Shown here: piece after piece, positions 27,675 through 37,129 of the stretch
Position numbering within the stretch: position 1 is the stretch's first letter
How the letters are laid out: each line of letters opens with the position of its first letter
Assembly: GCA_946624575.1 (NCBI GenBank)
Contig: CAMOSH010000004.1
Coordinates: 1-54,240 of the forward strand
Length of the DNA: 54,240 bases
Reading direction: 5' to 3'
Origin: an uncultured Verrucomicrobiota bacterium
GTDB taxonomy: Bacteria; Verrucomicrobiota; Kiritimatiellia; RFP12; UBA3636
Program-made: the position numbers and the translations under genes
The notes under the pieces: model-generated
What the model saw: the letters and a program-made list of their open reading frames with translations, nothing else
The model's database searches: none
Told to the model about the DNA's origin: nothing

Positions 27675-27711
27675 TGGCGCGACGGACAAAACAGTCCGCC
27701 GCACATCTGCC

Positions 27712-27951
27712 ATGAAAAATCACCGCTCCGGCCAGACAATGGTCGAATACATAATAATAGTAGTTGTCATCGCCATCGCGGCGCTGGCCGTGTTCGGACT
27801 CTTCGGGGACGCCATCCGCGAAAAGGTCGGCGGGGCGACGTCGTCGCTCACCACAACCGACATCGCCGACAAGGCGCAGGACGCCGCTAGCGGATCTTCG
27901 GCCTCGACGCTTCGCTCAATGGACGTCAAGGGTGTCGAAATCGACGAATGA
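27712..27951 (+). CDS. Small class III/Flp-type pilin-like protein
   Basis: MKNHRSGQTMVEYIIIVVVIAIAALAVFGLFG: prepilin cleavage-like G/QTMVEY then hydrophobic helix. Confidence 0.7.
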   Translation: MKNHRSGQTMVEYIIIVVVIAIAALAVFGLFGDAIREKVGGATSSLTTTDIADKAQDAASGSSASTLRSMDVKGVEIDE

Positions 27952-28534
27952 CGCGCGCCGCCACGGCGACCGGTCCGGGCAGGCGCTTCTGGAAACGCTG
28001 ATCGCGGCCCTGGCCCTGCTGACGCTGCTTTCCGGGTTGCTACAGCTCGCCCTCCTGTCCGGCGGGCGCGAAGTTCTGCGCCACGCGGCCGCGCGCGCGG
28101 CCCGGGCCAAGTCCGTCGGCTTCAACGACTGGATGGCGCAAAAGGCGATGCGCGTCGCGGCGATTCCGGTCTCCGGCCGCATGACCGTGCCCGGGCATGC
28201 CGTTGACGACGGCGCGGGCGGCGGCGACCCGACCGACTTCGAGCTTTCGCGAATTCCCGGATACCTGGCCGCCGAAAACCACTCGCGGGCGGCGTACGAG
28301 CTTTCCTACGAGGAATGGGAACGCGGAGCCCCAAGCCTCGTCGGCGCGGCTTCGCCGCACGGGCACGGGACAGTGCGCTTCGCCGCGGCCATGGACTATC
28401 CCCTCCGAATGCCCTTCGCCGGGCTGCTTGTGCCGTGGGCGACGCCCGACGACGAGGGCGTCCCGCGCGTGAGCATCGAGGGAGCGGCCACCGCCCCAGA
28501 CCATTCGGCCCTCTACCTTGCGGGGCCGGATTGA
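27932..28534 (+). CDS. TadE/pseudopilin-like protein
   Basis: RSGQALLETLIAALALLTLLSGLLQLALLSGGREVLRHAAARAARA; GTG start inferred, overlapping pilin gene. Confidence 0.55.
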   Translation: MSKSTNDARRHGDRSGQALLETLIAALALLTLLSGLLQLALLSGGREVLRHAAARAARAKSVGFNDWMAQKAMRVAAIPVSGRMTVPGHAVDDGAGGGDPTDFELSRIPGYLAAENHSRAAYELSYEEWERGAPSLVGAASPHGHGTVRFAAAMDYPLRMPFAGLLVPWATPDDEGVPRVSIEGAATAPDHSALYLAGPD

Positions 28535-28558
28535 ACATAAATGTCGCAGTTGAAGTGT

Positions 28559-28747
28559 CACACAGAGGCACAGAGGCACGGAGAACATTGGAAAATGGCT
28601 TTTGAAACCTTTGAAATCGCATGCGAGGCTTTCACCCAAAAGGTGCATTGAAACTGGGAACCATGTGCATCCATAAAACCATCAATCTCTGTGCCTCCGT
28701 GCCTCTGTGTGAGAAAGTCTGTTCGTATCAACTGCGTTTTTTAGGTT
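28559..28747. repeat. Intergenic repeat element bounded by inverted cacagaggcac / gtgcctctgtg sequences; right part is copy B of the 55-bp repeat
   Basis: tcacacagaggcacagaggcacgg at left and ctgtgcctccgtgcctctgtgtga at right are imperfect inverted copies; 28693-28747 equals 1-55. Confidence 0.75.
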
Positions 28748-29516
28748 GAAAGCCGTTCCGGATTTCGCGGATGCCGCCGCGAAGCGCGTCGGCGCGGCTT
28801 TCGGCGCCATACTCGGCTCGCTGTGGCCGCGCTGCTGCGAAAGCTGCGGCGAACCTTGCGACGAACCGCTCTGCGAAACATGCCGCCTGGCTATGCCGCT
28901 GCGCGAAAACGCGCTCTGCTGCGCAAGATGCGGAAAAACGCTGATCGAAAGCGACGAAGCCGCGGGCTGCGTGCAGGGAGTCTGCGCCGCATGCCGCGCT
29001 TCGCCGCCGGCGTTCGACCTGGCTCGCAGCGCGGTGTCGTTCCGCGGTCCGGCGCGCGCGCTCGTACACGCGCTCAAGTATCACGGAGCGCCCTGGATTG
29101 CGCCGGTCATGGCGGAATTCATGCACGCCGCGATCCTCGCGAGCGCCCCGGACGCGCGCCCCGACATGGTGGTTCCCGTGCCGTTGCACCGTTCCCGGAT
29201 GAGGCGGCGCGGATACGACCAGGCTCTCGCGCTTGCCACGGCTCTCGCCGCAAGGCTTCGCGTTCCATGCGCCGGCCGCATCCTACTGCGGACGCGCCGC
29301 ACCCCGACTCAGACGCACCTCGGGGCCGACGAGCGCCGGGCCAACTTGCGGAACGCCTTTTCCTACGCGCCGGAAGCCGCTTCAGAGCTTTTCGGAAAAT
29401 GCGTGATCGTGGTGGACGACGTCATGACCACAGGCGCGACTTTCGGCGCCGCCGCGCAGGCCCTTCGATCCGGGGGCGCGGAGCGGATTCTCTGCTTTTC
29501 GTTCGCCAGAGACTGA
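28746..29516 (+). CDS. comF: ComF-family phosphoribosyltransferase
   Basis: Cys4 zinc finger, LKYHGAPW, VPVPLHRSRMRRRGYDQA, VIVVDDVMTTGATF PRPP motif. TTG start overlaps the end of the repeat and is uncertain. Confidence 0.88.
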   Translation: MKAVPDFADAAAKRVGAAFGAILGSLWPRCCESCGEPCDEPLCETCRLAMPLRENALCCARCGKTLIESDEAAGCVQGVCAACRASPPAFDLARSAVSFRGPARALVHALKYHGAPWIAPVMAEFMHAAILASAPDARPDMVVPVPLHRSRMRRRGYDQALALATALAARLRVPCAGRILLRTRRTPTQTHLGADERRANLRNAFSYAPEAASELFGKCVIVVDDVMTTGATFGAAAQALRSGGAERILCFSFARD

Positions 29517-29573
29517 TGCGGCGCGTTCGGCGCCACCCCGTCCGGCCACCCCGGCAAGCCTCGTGGCGAGGCG

Positions 29574-31517
29574 CTACGAACGGAGGGAGGAAATGAATTC
29601 CTTCATTTCGCCGACGCTGTGGCCCTCGATGCACTGGCGATGCCAGATTTCCAGATTGATCAGCATCCAAAGGCGGAAATTGTGGTCGGCCTTGCCGCCG
29701 ATGTGCTCATCTACCAGACGGTCGATCGCGGACTGCCGGAAAAGGCCGAGCTCCACGAAACGGGATTGGGCGAAAAGCCTTTTCTGGAAAGAGGCAAGGT
29801 CGCCGCGCAGCCATTTGGCGATCGGGAAGCCGAAGCCCTGCTTCTTGCGGTCGATCAGCTCGCGGGGCAGATACCGAGCGGCAACCTGGCGAAGCAGCCA
29901 CTTGAGCCCGCGGTCCCGTCCCTTGAGCTTCAGCCCGCATGGAAGCGACGCGGCGAATTCGGTCACTTTGACGTCGATCAGCGGCGGACGGATTTCGATG
30001 GAATGCGCCATGCTCATGCGATCCGAAATCGCAAGCAGCTGATCGGGCATGCGCGTCATCAGGTCGGTGTAGAGCATCTTGTCAAGATGCTCCGAGGCAG
30101 CGTCGGAATTGAAGAACCCGAGAATCTTGCCGACGGAGTCGGAATCTGCAATCCGCGACTTGGCCTCGTCAGTGAAAAGCGCCTCCTTTTCCTCCTGCGT
30201 GAACCGCAGGACCGACATTGAGCGGGCGTATGCCTCGCCGTCGCTGCGCGCGTGTCCGCCGACGTCGTTGAGCCAGCGCAGCTTGCCGGCAAGGCTCTTG
30301 TAGCCGAAGCTCTCGGGTACGAGACCAATCGCCGGGCCCAGGACCCCGCGGCGCAGGAACCCCGGGATCAGCCCGTACAGGCGCGCGAGCTTCTGCCCAG
30401 CAAAACGGTCGTATCCCGCGAAATTCTCGTCGCCACCGTCGCCGGAGAGAACGACCTTGTCGTGCTTTGCCGCAAGACGCGAAACGAGGTACACCCCCAC
30501 GCCGAACGGATCGGCCGGCTCGTCCATGTGGTGGATCATTTCGGGAATCGTCCCGACAACGTCCGGCTCGGCGATTTCGCTTATCCAGTTGAGGCCGTAC
30601 TGTTTCGCCACGACCTCGGCCCAGGGCAGTTCGGAGAGATCCTGGTCCTTGACTCCGATGGAAAACGCGTCGAACGGCTTGCCGGTGAGCTTGGCCGTCA
30701 TAGCCGTGACGAGCGAGGAATCAATGCCGCCGGAAAGGAACGTGGCAACGGGAACGTCCGAAAGCAAATGAAGCTTCACCGTGTCGAGCAGCAGCGCCTC
30801 CAGCTCGTCGGCCAGCTCCTGCGCCGAGCCCCTGCGCTTTGGCTCGAAGGTCGAAAGAGACCAGTATTTTTGCGTGCGGACGCCCTTGCCTGGCTCCCAG
30901 ACCGCGTATGTGGCTGCGGGCAGCTTGACAACCCCCTTGAAGAGGGAACGGTCGTCCGGAAGGTAGCGCAGCGACATGTAGTGCCAGAGCGCCTCCATGT
31001 CGACCTCGCGCGGAAGCAGTCCGGAGGAGAGGACGGCCTTTGGTTCGGAGGCGAACGCGAAGGAGCCGTCTGCGCCGCTGGCGTAGAACACCGGCTTCTG
31101 CCCCAGATGGTCGCGCGCAAGAAGAAGGCGGCGCCGCGACGAATCCCAGAGCGCAAACCCGAACATTCCCCGCAAGTGGCGGACGCAGTCGTCCCCGTGC
31201 TCAAGATACAGCGGAATGACGATTTCGGAGTCGGAGCGCGTCTTGAACTGGTAGCCCTTGGACTCGTACCTGGCGCGGAGTTCGGGATAGTTGTAGATTT
31301 CGCCGTTGCACACGAGCGCGATCTTGCCGGAGGGATCGAAAAGCGGCTGCCTGCCGCCGGAAAGGTCGTTGATGGAAAGGCGCCGCTGGCCGATGGAGTA
31401 GTCCGGACCGTCGAAGAAACCCGAATCGTCCGGACCGCGATGCGCCATCAAGTCGCACATGGCGCGAACCTTCGCGCCGGAACTGGAACTTCCGAAAAAA
31501 CCGGCAATGCCGCACAT
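29574..31517 (-). CDS. asnB: Asparagine synthase (glutamine-hydrolysing) / amidotransferase
   Basis: MCGIAGFFG, AHRGPDDSG, CNGEIYNYPELR, FLSGGIDSSLVTA. Confidence 0.95.
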   Translation of the reverse strand: MCGIAGFFGSSSSGAKVRAMCDLMAHRGPDDSGFFDGPDYSIGQRRLSINDLSGGRQPLFDPSGKIALVCNGEIYNYPELRARYESKGYQFKTRSDSEIVIPLYLEHGDDCVRHLRGMFGFALWDSSRRRLLLARDHLGQKPVFYASGADGSFAFASEPKAVLSSGLLPREVDMEALWHYMSLRYLPDDRSLFKGVVKLPAATYAVWEPGKGVRTQKYWSLSTFEPKRRGSAQELADELEALLLDTVKLHLLSDVPVATFLSGGIDSSLVTAMTAKLTGKPFDAFSIGVKDQDLSELPWAEVVAKQYGLNWISEIAEPDVVGTIPEMIHHMDEPADPFGVGVYLVSRLAAKHDKVVLSGDGGDENFAGYDRFAGQKLARLYGLIPGFLRRGVLGPAIGLVPESFGYKSLAGKLRWLNDVGGHARSDGEAYARSMSVLRFTQEEKEALFTDEAKSRIADSDSVGKILGFFNSDAASEHLDKMLYTDLMTRMPDQLLAISDRMSMAHSIEIRPPLIDVKVTEFAASLPCGLKLKGRDRGLKWLLRQVAARYLPRELIDRKKQGFGFPIAKWLRGDLASFQKRLFAQSRFVELGLFRQSAIDRLVDEHIGGKADHNFRLWMLINLEIWHRQCIEGHSVGEMKEFISSLRS

Positions 31518-31621
31518 GGGAGGAATGAAACGCTTGGAGGAGTGGGAAAAACGATGACGGAAGGACCGGAACGTCCAACCGCCGCCGACGGAACCGGGAA
31601 AGCACGGAAAAGAGCGAGGAA

Positions 31622-32458
31622 TCAGGCGGCCGGTCTGACCGCATCCGCCTTCCTGCGGGCGCGCTCGGCCTCGGCTTCCGCCTTCTTGCGGGCGCGCTCG
31701 GACTCGGCCTCCGCCTTCTTGCGGGCGCGCTCGGCCTCGGCTTCAGCCTTCTTGCGGGCGCGCTCGGCCTCGGCTTCCGCCTTCTTGCGGGCACGCTCGG
31801 CATCGGCCGCCGCCTTGAGCTTGCGGCGGCGCAAAGCGGAAAGCTCGCGTTTGAGCGGGCCGTGCGAAACGAGCAGCCGCTCGACGTCGACCGCCTCGGC
31901 AAGGGAAGCTTCTGACCCCTCCCGCATGAGAAGGCGCGCAAGTTCGTCATGATTGGCCGGATTCCAGAATTCGCGCTCCACCACGTTGGTTCTCCACCAG
32001 GCGAGCGCTTCGGGAAGACGGTTGTTCGCGACAAGGGTCTCCGCATAGTTCCAGCGGATTTCCGAATCGTATGGATTGAGAGCCAGGGCACGCGCGGCGA
32101 GTTCCGTCGATTCCGCAAGCGCGACCGGCCAGCGCTCTTCAGAAGTTTCCGGATCCGTCGCCTCAAGGTACGTGACACGCGACGCCCACGACGGAAAATA
32201 CCAGTTGTGCGGATAAAGTCGTTCGGCGCGACGGCACAGGGCTACCGCTTCAGCGCCATTGGTGACGGCCGGCACCTCGAAACGCGTGCCGTTGAAAAAT
32301 CCGAACTTGGCGCGGCGATACAGGCGCTGCGCGACCGTGGCCTTCGAGGCGTATACGCCGCCGACGGAACCGACGGCGACCATGACAACCCCGAGCGCGG
32401 CGCAAAGCAGCCGGGACGGAACGGACCGGCGGGTTCCCTCTCTGGAGGCAGCGGACAT
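31622..32458 (-). CDS. TPR-like membrane protein with Lys/Glu/Ala hendecad coiled-coil tail
   Basis: N-terminal TM, TPR-like ALALNPYDSEIRWNYAETLVANNRLPEAL, tail (AEAERARKKAE)n. Confidence 0.65.
   Translation of the reverse strand: MSAASREGTRRSVPSRLLCAALGVVMVAVGSVGGVYASKATVAQRLYRRAKFGFFNGTRFEVPAVTNGAEAVALCRRAERLYPHNWYFPSWASRVTYLEATDPETSEERWPVALAESTELAARALALNPYDSEIRWNYAETLVANNRLPEALAWWRTNVVEREFWNPANHDELARLLMREGSEASLAEAVDVERLLVSHGPLKRELSALRRRKLKAAADAERARKKAEAEAERARKKAEAEAERARKKAEAESERARKKAEAEAERARRKADAVRPAA
31642..31806. repeat. 33-nt tandem repeat encoding 11-aa coiled-coil unit
   Basis: cggcctcggcttccgccttcttgcgggcgcgct repeated about five times. Confidence 0.85.
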
Positions 32459-32475
32459 GTCTCCGCACCCCCGAA

Positions 32476-33132
32476 TCAGAGCCACCGCTCGCGGGCCGTG
32501 AGGATGTCGCCCGGAAGCACAAGCGGATCGTCGATGCGGCCGCGCGCGATAAGATCCAAATCGTAGACGGTCTTCACGCCATCGCGTGAAATCTCGATCT
32601 TGCCGTTGGCGAAATCGTTGACATCGCCGGCCTGGATGATGGCGCGGCGGAGCGTGAGCCCGTCGGTCCACGGAAGGGCACCCGTCTTGCGGGTGGCGCC
32701 ATTGACGTAGTAGACCTGCTCCTGCACGACGTTGGGGCAGACAACCGTGACGTCGAGCGTCCGGTAGTAGCCGGACTCGATGTACGTGTCGCGGATTTTC
32801 TTTTCGGCCTCCGAGGTCGTCATTCCGCCGACCTTGATGTCGCCGACGAGCGGGAGCGTGATCAGTCCCATCTCGTCTACGACGTCGGAGATGGTGCCGC
32901 CCTGGGTGCCGGCCCGCGTGTGGAGCACGACGTTGACCTTGTCGTCCTTGCGCAGGGAGCGCGAAACGCCGCCGTCAGGCAACGCGGGCGCGTCCGGCAT
33001 GCGCGGAATCCAGGCGGAGGAATTGGAATTGGACGGAGGCGAGACGTAGTCGGCGATGTGCCCGGTGGAGGCGCATCCGGCCGAAATCACTGCCGCCAGG
33101 ACGACGACTAGGGCTTCAAAACGTGTCTTCAT
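32476..33132 (-). CDS. Polysaccharide export lipoprotein (Wza/OtnA-like, SLBB)
   Basis: Lipobox VISAGCAS; LRKDDKVNVVLHTRAG...ISDVVDEMGLITLPLVGDIKVGGMTTSEAEKKI; YYVNGATRKTGALPWTDGLTLRRAI. Confidence 0.85.
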   Translation of the reverse strand: MKTRFEALVVVLAAVISAGCASTGHIADYVSPPSNSNSSAWIPRMPDAPALPDGGVSRSLRKDDKVNVVLHTRAGTQGGTISDVVDEMGLITLPLVGDIKVGGMTTSEAEKKIRDTYIESGYYRTLDVTVVCPNVVQEQVYYVNGATRKTGALPWTDGLTLRRAIIQAGDVNDFANGKIEISRDGVKTVYDLDLIARGRIDDPLVLPGDILTARERWL

Positions 33133-33153
33133 CGCAAAATTCACTGAACAAGG

Positions 33154-35490
33154 CTAGGCGTTGCCGGACGACTGGGGGGATCCGCCGGGCGCCGCGCCCG
33201 CCGCCTGGGAATTGGGAGGAGGAGAGCCGGCGGTCGCGCCGCGGGACGCCTGCCGGCGACGGCGGCGCGACGAGCCTTCGACGTCGCTCGCGTAGTAGTA
33301 GTAGTACTGGTGCTCGTAGTAGTACGAGGAGCCGCCGTGCGCCGCGTTGACATTGTTGAGGATGACGCCGATGAAATTGCCGCCCATCGCGATGACGCGC
33401 TCCTTGGCGCGGCGAATGAGGGCGCGCGGGTACTTGCGGTGGTGGACCACGAGGATGACGCCGTCGCAGAGACGGACAAGCTGCGCGGTGTCGGACACGC
33501 CGATCATTGGCGGCGCGTCGACGATGATTCTGTCGTAGCGGTCCTTGACGCTTTGGAACAGGTTGGCCATCTCCTCCGTGTCCATGAGTCCGAACACGCT
33601 GGAGCTGGCAATGCGCCCGGCCGGAAGGAAGTCGAGATTCGGCTGCGGGGTCTTGACTATCGCTGAATCGAGCGACGCCTCGCCGACGACTATGTTCGAA
33701 AGACCCGGCTGGATCGAGACGCCAAGCGTCCGGTGCTGGCGCGGGTGGTAGAGGTCGGCGTCCACCAGAAGCGTGCGCTCGCCGCATTCGGCGTAGATCC
33801 ACGCGAGGTTGAACGCGTTGAGGGACTTGCCCTCGCCCGCGGACGCGGACGTGAGAAGCAGCGCCTTGCCGGAGCCCAGCGCCTTGTTGTTCTTCACGTT
33901 CATGCGCAGAACGCGGTACACCTCGTAGTGGGCGAGACGGGCGTTGGGGCTGTTGAGGGAGCGCTGCTTCTGCGGCACGATGCCGATGACGGTCGCCTGC
34001 AGGAAGCGCTCGACTTCCTCGGCGGTCTTCACCGTGGTGTCGAGGTATTCGACGAAGAACGCGAGAACTATGCCGAAGAAGAGGCCGGCGACCACGGAAA
34101 GCGTGACGTTGAGCGCGAAGTTCGGCGAGACGGGGAGCGGCATTTCGGCGACCTTGGCGGCCTGGATGATCTCGACCGAGGTTTTCGGCAGGTCCAGGCC
34201 GATGCGCTCGTCGTCCATCCGGTTCTCGATCTGGCTGCGGCGCGCCTTCAGGGTCGCGATGTCCTTGTTGAGTTTTTCCAGTTCGATCGAGACGCCGGAG
34301 GAAGTCTTGCGCTCCTGCTCGGAAAGGAGGCGGACCTGTTCGGCGTACATGTTCGCCTCGTCCTGCGCCTGCTCCCAGTCGAGGCGAAGGCCGGCCTTGA
34401 CTTCCTCGACGCGGGAGCGAATCTTGGACGCGAGACCCGCCAGAGCGGTGCGAACCTCGACCACCTGGGGGTGCTGTTCGCCGAAGCCCGCGCTTTCGAG
34501 CGAGGCGAGACGAAGCTCGGCCTGCGTCTGTTCGGAAAGAAGCGGCGTTATGGAATTGTCGCCAGTGAGATAGAAAATCGAAGTCGCGGCAACCGCGGGA
34601 TCCAGTTCGACGATGCGCTCGTAGCGGGTGCGCTTCGCGTTGGCGTTCATCTTGGCGTTTTCGGCCTTTGATGAAAATTCGGCGATGCGGCGGCGGACGG
34701 TCTCGGCGCCGGCGTCGCTGTCACCCAGCAGCGTGACGCCGTACTTGTCGCGAATCGTGCGGAATTCGTCCTCCTTGGCGGATATCTGGCGCTCCAGGTC
34801 GCGGACTTCCTCGGCGAGCTTGGCCAGGCCTTCCTCGATCTGCCCCTTCGTCTTTTCGCGTGTGTAGGTGCGAAAGACATTTGCGATGGTGTTCGCGATT
34901 CGCGCGGCGACCTTGGCGGCCTCGCCCTCGGGCTTTTCCGGGCGTTCGAGCTTGACGGTAATCGCGATCAGGTCGGTGTCGCGGAAGATGGACAGCGTCG
35001 TCTTGCGCTTGACGAGGGCGACAGTGCGCTCGAACATGTCCTGAGCCGACGAAGTCGCGCGCCAGCCGTATTCCATGCCAAGCTCCTGGGCGAGATTGCC
35101 CTCGCGCACGACCTGCTCGATCACGGGATCGGACTTGATGATCTCGAACTGGGTGCGCAGGAAGATCGGGTCGTAGCGCACCTGCATCCGGTTGTAGAGG
35201 TTGATGCTGGGAGTTTCGCGCTGAACCTCGATGACGGCCTGCGCCGCGTAGACCTTGGGCATCCGGCGCGTGACGACGATGCCCACCAGAATGAGCAAAA
35301 TGGAAACCGCAATGACGATTTCCTTTCGCGAATACAGTATCTGCCAGTAGTCCAGAAAATGGACGGCCTCGGCCGGTTCCTGCGCCTGGGACTGCGGCTG
35401 CGCCGCCACGACCGTCACCGGCAGCGCCGGAATCGCGGATTGCTGGGATGCCGCCGAACCGGCGGGGGAAGCGGAATCGTTGGCTGTCAT
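33154..35490 (-). CDS. Chain-length determinant / tyrosine autokinase (Wzc-like BY-kinase)
   Basis: Two TMs, long coiled coil, LLTSASAGEGKSLNAFNLAWIYA, LLVDADLYHPRQH, IIVDAPPMIG, Tyr cluster SSYYYEHQYYYYYAS near C-terminus. Confidence 0.92.
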   Translation of the reverse strand: MTANDSASPAGSAASQQSAIPALPVTVVAAQPQSQAQEPAEAVHFLDYWQILYSRKEIVIAVSILLILVGIVVTRRMPKVYAAQAVIEVQRETPSINLYNRMQVRYDPIFLRTQFEIIKSDPVIEQVVREGNLAQELGMEYGWRATSSAQDMFERTVALVKRKTTLSIFRDTDLIAITVKLERPEKPEGEAAKVAARIANTIANVFRTYTREKTKGQIEEGLAKLAEEVRDLERQISAKEDEFRTIRDKYGVTLLGDSDAGAETVRRRIAEFSSKAENAKMNANAKRTRYERIVELDPAVAATSIFYLTGDNSITPLLSEQTQAELRLASLESAGFGEQHPQVVEVRTALAGLASKIRSRVEEVKAGLRLDWEQAQDEANMYAEQVRLLSEQERKTSSGVSIELEKLNKDIATLKARRSQIENRMDDERIGLDLPKTSVEIIQAAKVAEMPLPVSPNFALNVTLSVVAGLFFGIVLAFFVEYLDTTVKTAEEVERFLQATVIGIVPQKQRSLNSPNARLAHYEVYRVLRMNVKNNKALGSGKALLLTSASAGEGKSLNAFNLAWIYAECGERTLLVDADLYHPRQHRTLGVSIQPGLSNIVVGEASLDSAIVKTPQPNLDFLPAGRIASSSVFGLMDTEEMANLFQSVKDRYDRIIVDAPPMIGVSDTAQLVRLCDGVILVVHHRKYPRALIRRAKERVIAMGGNFIGVILNNVNAAHGGSSYYYEHQYYYYYASDVEGSSRRRRRQASRGATAGSPPPNSQAAGAAPGGSPQSSGNA

Positions 35491-35504
35491 CGCTGTGGAA
35501 TTTC

Positions 35505-35546
35505 CAAAAAAGAAAGCCCGCCGGTCTCACGCGGCCGACGGGCTCG
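35505..35546 (-). terminator. Intrinsic terminator (minus strand) between outer-membrane barrel gene and Wzc-like gene
   Basis: Minus strand AGCCCGTCGG...CCGGCGGGCTTTCTTTTTT. Confidence 0.7.
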
Positions 35547-35614
35547 AATCGTCCTGCCCGCAACGGGCGGGCGGCGCGGCGGCGCCACCCGTGTGCCCGC
35601 ACGCGGGAAACGGA

Positions 35615-36925
35615 TTAGTACAGGTCGACTTTGGCTCCGACGCCGATGATGTTCTCGTCGTAGTCGTTGCCGATGTCGTTGTCGACCTTCTCGTAGGAGT
35701 AGTAGAGCGTGCCCGTGAGCCATTCGTAGAACTTATAGCTGGCGGCGACGCGCCCGTAGAGCGTGTTCTTGTCGTACTCCGTGGCGCCGTTGTTGGCGGC
35801 CTTGAGAGCCTCGGCGTAGCCGTAGCGGAACGAACCCTGGTCGATGTCGTCGCTGAGTTCGTACTTGCGGGTGCGGTATTCGCAGGAGGCGTTCACGCGG
35901 AAACGACGGTCGGCGTCGAAGTACTTCGTGAGAGTGACGTAGCCGGCCGTGTCCTTCTGAGAGGAGAACGGATAGGAGTCGGAGTAGTGCGGCAGGAAGC
36001 GGAAGCCGGCCAGCACGCGCGTGTCGGAGAGCTGGAAGAGGCGGAGCTCGACGTTGACGCTCGCGGCGTCCTGATCGTCAACAGAATCGGCCTCGTATTC
36101 GCCGCGGGCCCAGCCGATGCCGGCGTAGACGTAGTTGTCGCGGTTGCCGGCGAAGTCGACGATCGACTGCGCGCCGAGCGTGTAGACCGTGTAGCCCTGG
36201 TCGATCTCGTAGCCGGCGTTGCGGGAGGCGTCGGACGCGCGGTCCCAGTCCTGCCAGTCGCCGAACACGCCGAACGCGAGATAGCGGGACGCGACATGCA
36301 TGAAGTCGAGCCTGGCGCCGTATTCGTCTTCGTCGCTGTAGTCGGCAAGTTCCTTTTCGTCATAGCGCTTCACGCGCCAGCGGCCGCTGACCTTGACATA
36401 GTCCTCGCCGATGAGCTTCTGCGAAACGGACGCCGTGACGCGGTTCTGGTAGTACTCGTGGTCAAGGCGGGTATCACGGTTCGGATCGTAGTCGTAATCC
36501 GTGCCGTAGAAGTAGTCGCGCATTCCGGTCCACCAGTAGTTCTCGCCGAAGGTGACGCGGGTGCGGGGGGTAAGCTTGTAGTCGAGCTTGACGAACACCG
36601 AGTGGTCGACCTTGTGCTTCTCCTTGCCCTTGGTCACTTCGTCGTACCAGCGGATCACGGGCGAATACCCTGCCGAGAAGTCGAGCCTGTCGTCAATCTG
36701 GCGCTTGAGGCGGAGCGTCGGCCCGATGTAGAAGGAAGTCTGGCTCTCCTCCTTCTGCGGGACGCCCGCGCGCAGTGTGCCGTTTTCAACATTGTCGCGG
36801 TTATCGGTATGTGCGACGCCAAACGATGCGGAAAGTCCGAAAAGACGATCCTGCTCCGCGCCTGCGGTCTGAACAAAGCCCGCGACGGCCAAGGCTGTGG
36901 CGAGCGAGAGCGACGTGTACTTCAT
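35615..36925 (-). CDS. Outer-membrane beta-barrel protein (EPS-locus type)
   Basis: Signal peptide, alternating amphipathic strands, many Tyr/Asp, last residues VGAKVDLY; located upstream of export genes. Confidence 0.7.
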   Translation of the reverse strand: MKYTSLSLATALAVAGFVQTAGAEQDRLFGLSASFGVAHTDNRDNVENGTLRAGVPQKEESQTSFYIGPTLRLKRQIDDRLDFSAGYSPVIRWYDEVTKGKEKHKVDHSVFVKLDYKLTPRTRVTFGENYWWTGMRDYFYGTDYDYDPNRDTRLDHEYYQNRVTASVSQKLIGEDYVKVSGRWRVKRYDEKELADYSDEDEYGARLDFMHVASRYLAFGVFGDWQDWDRASDASRNAGYEIDQGYTVYTLGAQSIVDFAGNRDNYVYAGIGWARGEYEADSVDDQDAASVNVELRLFQLSDTRVLAGFRFLPHYSDSYPFSSQKDTAGYVTLTKYFDADRRFRVNASCEYRTRKYELSDDIDQGSFRYGYAEALKAANNGATEYDKNTLYGRVAASYKFYEWLTGTLYYSYEKVDNDIGNDYDENIIGVGAKVDLY

Positions 36926-36986
36926 TGCTTGATTACGAATTCGCGTTGAAACAGAGAAATCTTCCCCTTGTGCGGTTGCGCGGCAA

Positions 36987-37016
36987 AGGATAACCGCCGC
37001 GGGGTGGTCAAGTCAA
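36987..37016 (-). promoter_or_regulatory. Candidate promoter (minus) TTGACT-18-TATCCT with upstream A8 tract
   Basis: Complement of agtcaa 37011-37016 and aggata 36987-36992. Confidence 0.45.
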
Positions 37017-37043
37017 GCGTTTTTTTTCAACCGCCCCCCCCCC

Positions 37044-37072
37044 TTTCAACGCCGCGGGGTTTCCGATATACT
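37044..37072 (+). promoter_or_regulatory. Candidate promoter TTTCAA-17-TATACT abutting a C10 tract
   Basis: -10 TATACT at 37067-37072, spacer 17; C10 at 37034-37043. Confidence 0.45.
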
Positions 37073-37129
37073 TGGCCCGGCGTGCGCTGACGGAGGCGCC
37101 GCACGTCAATTTCCGGCCCCTGCAGGAAC

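Noticed and set aside
30252-31952. 566-aa + strand ORF opposite asnB
   Set aside because: asnB has full motifs on the minus strand; this frame has none.
35480-36949. 489-aa + strand ORF opposite the outer-membrane barrel gene
   Set aside because: Val-rich shadow ORF without signal peptide or motif; the minus-strand barrel protein is convincing.
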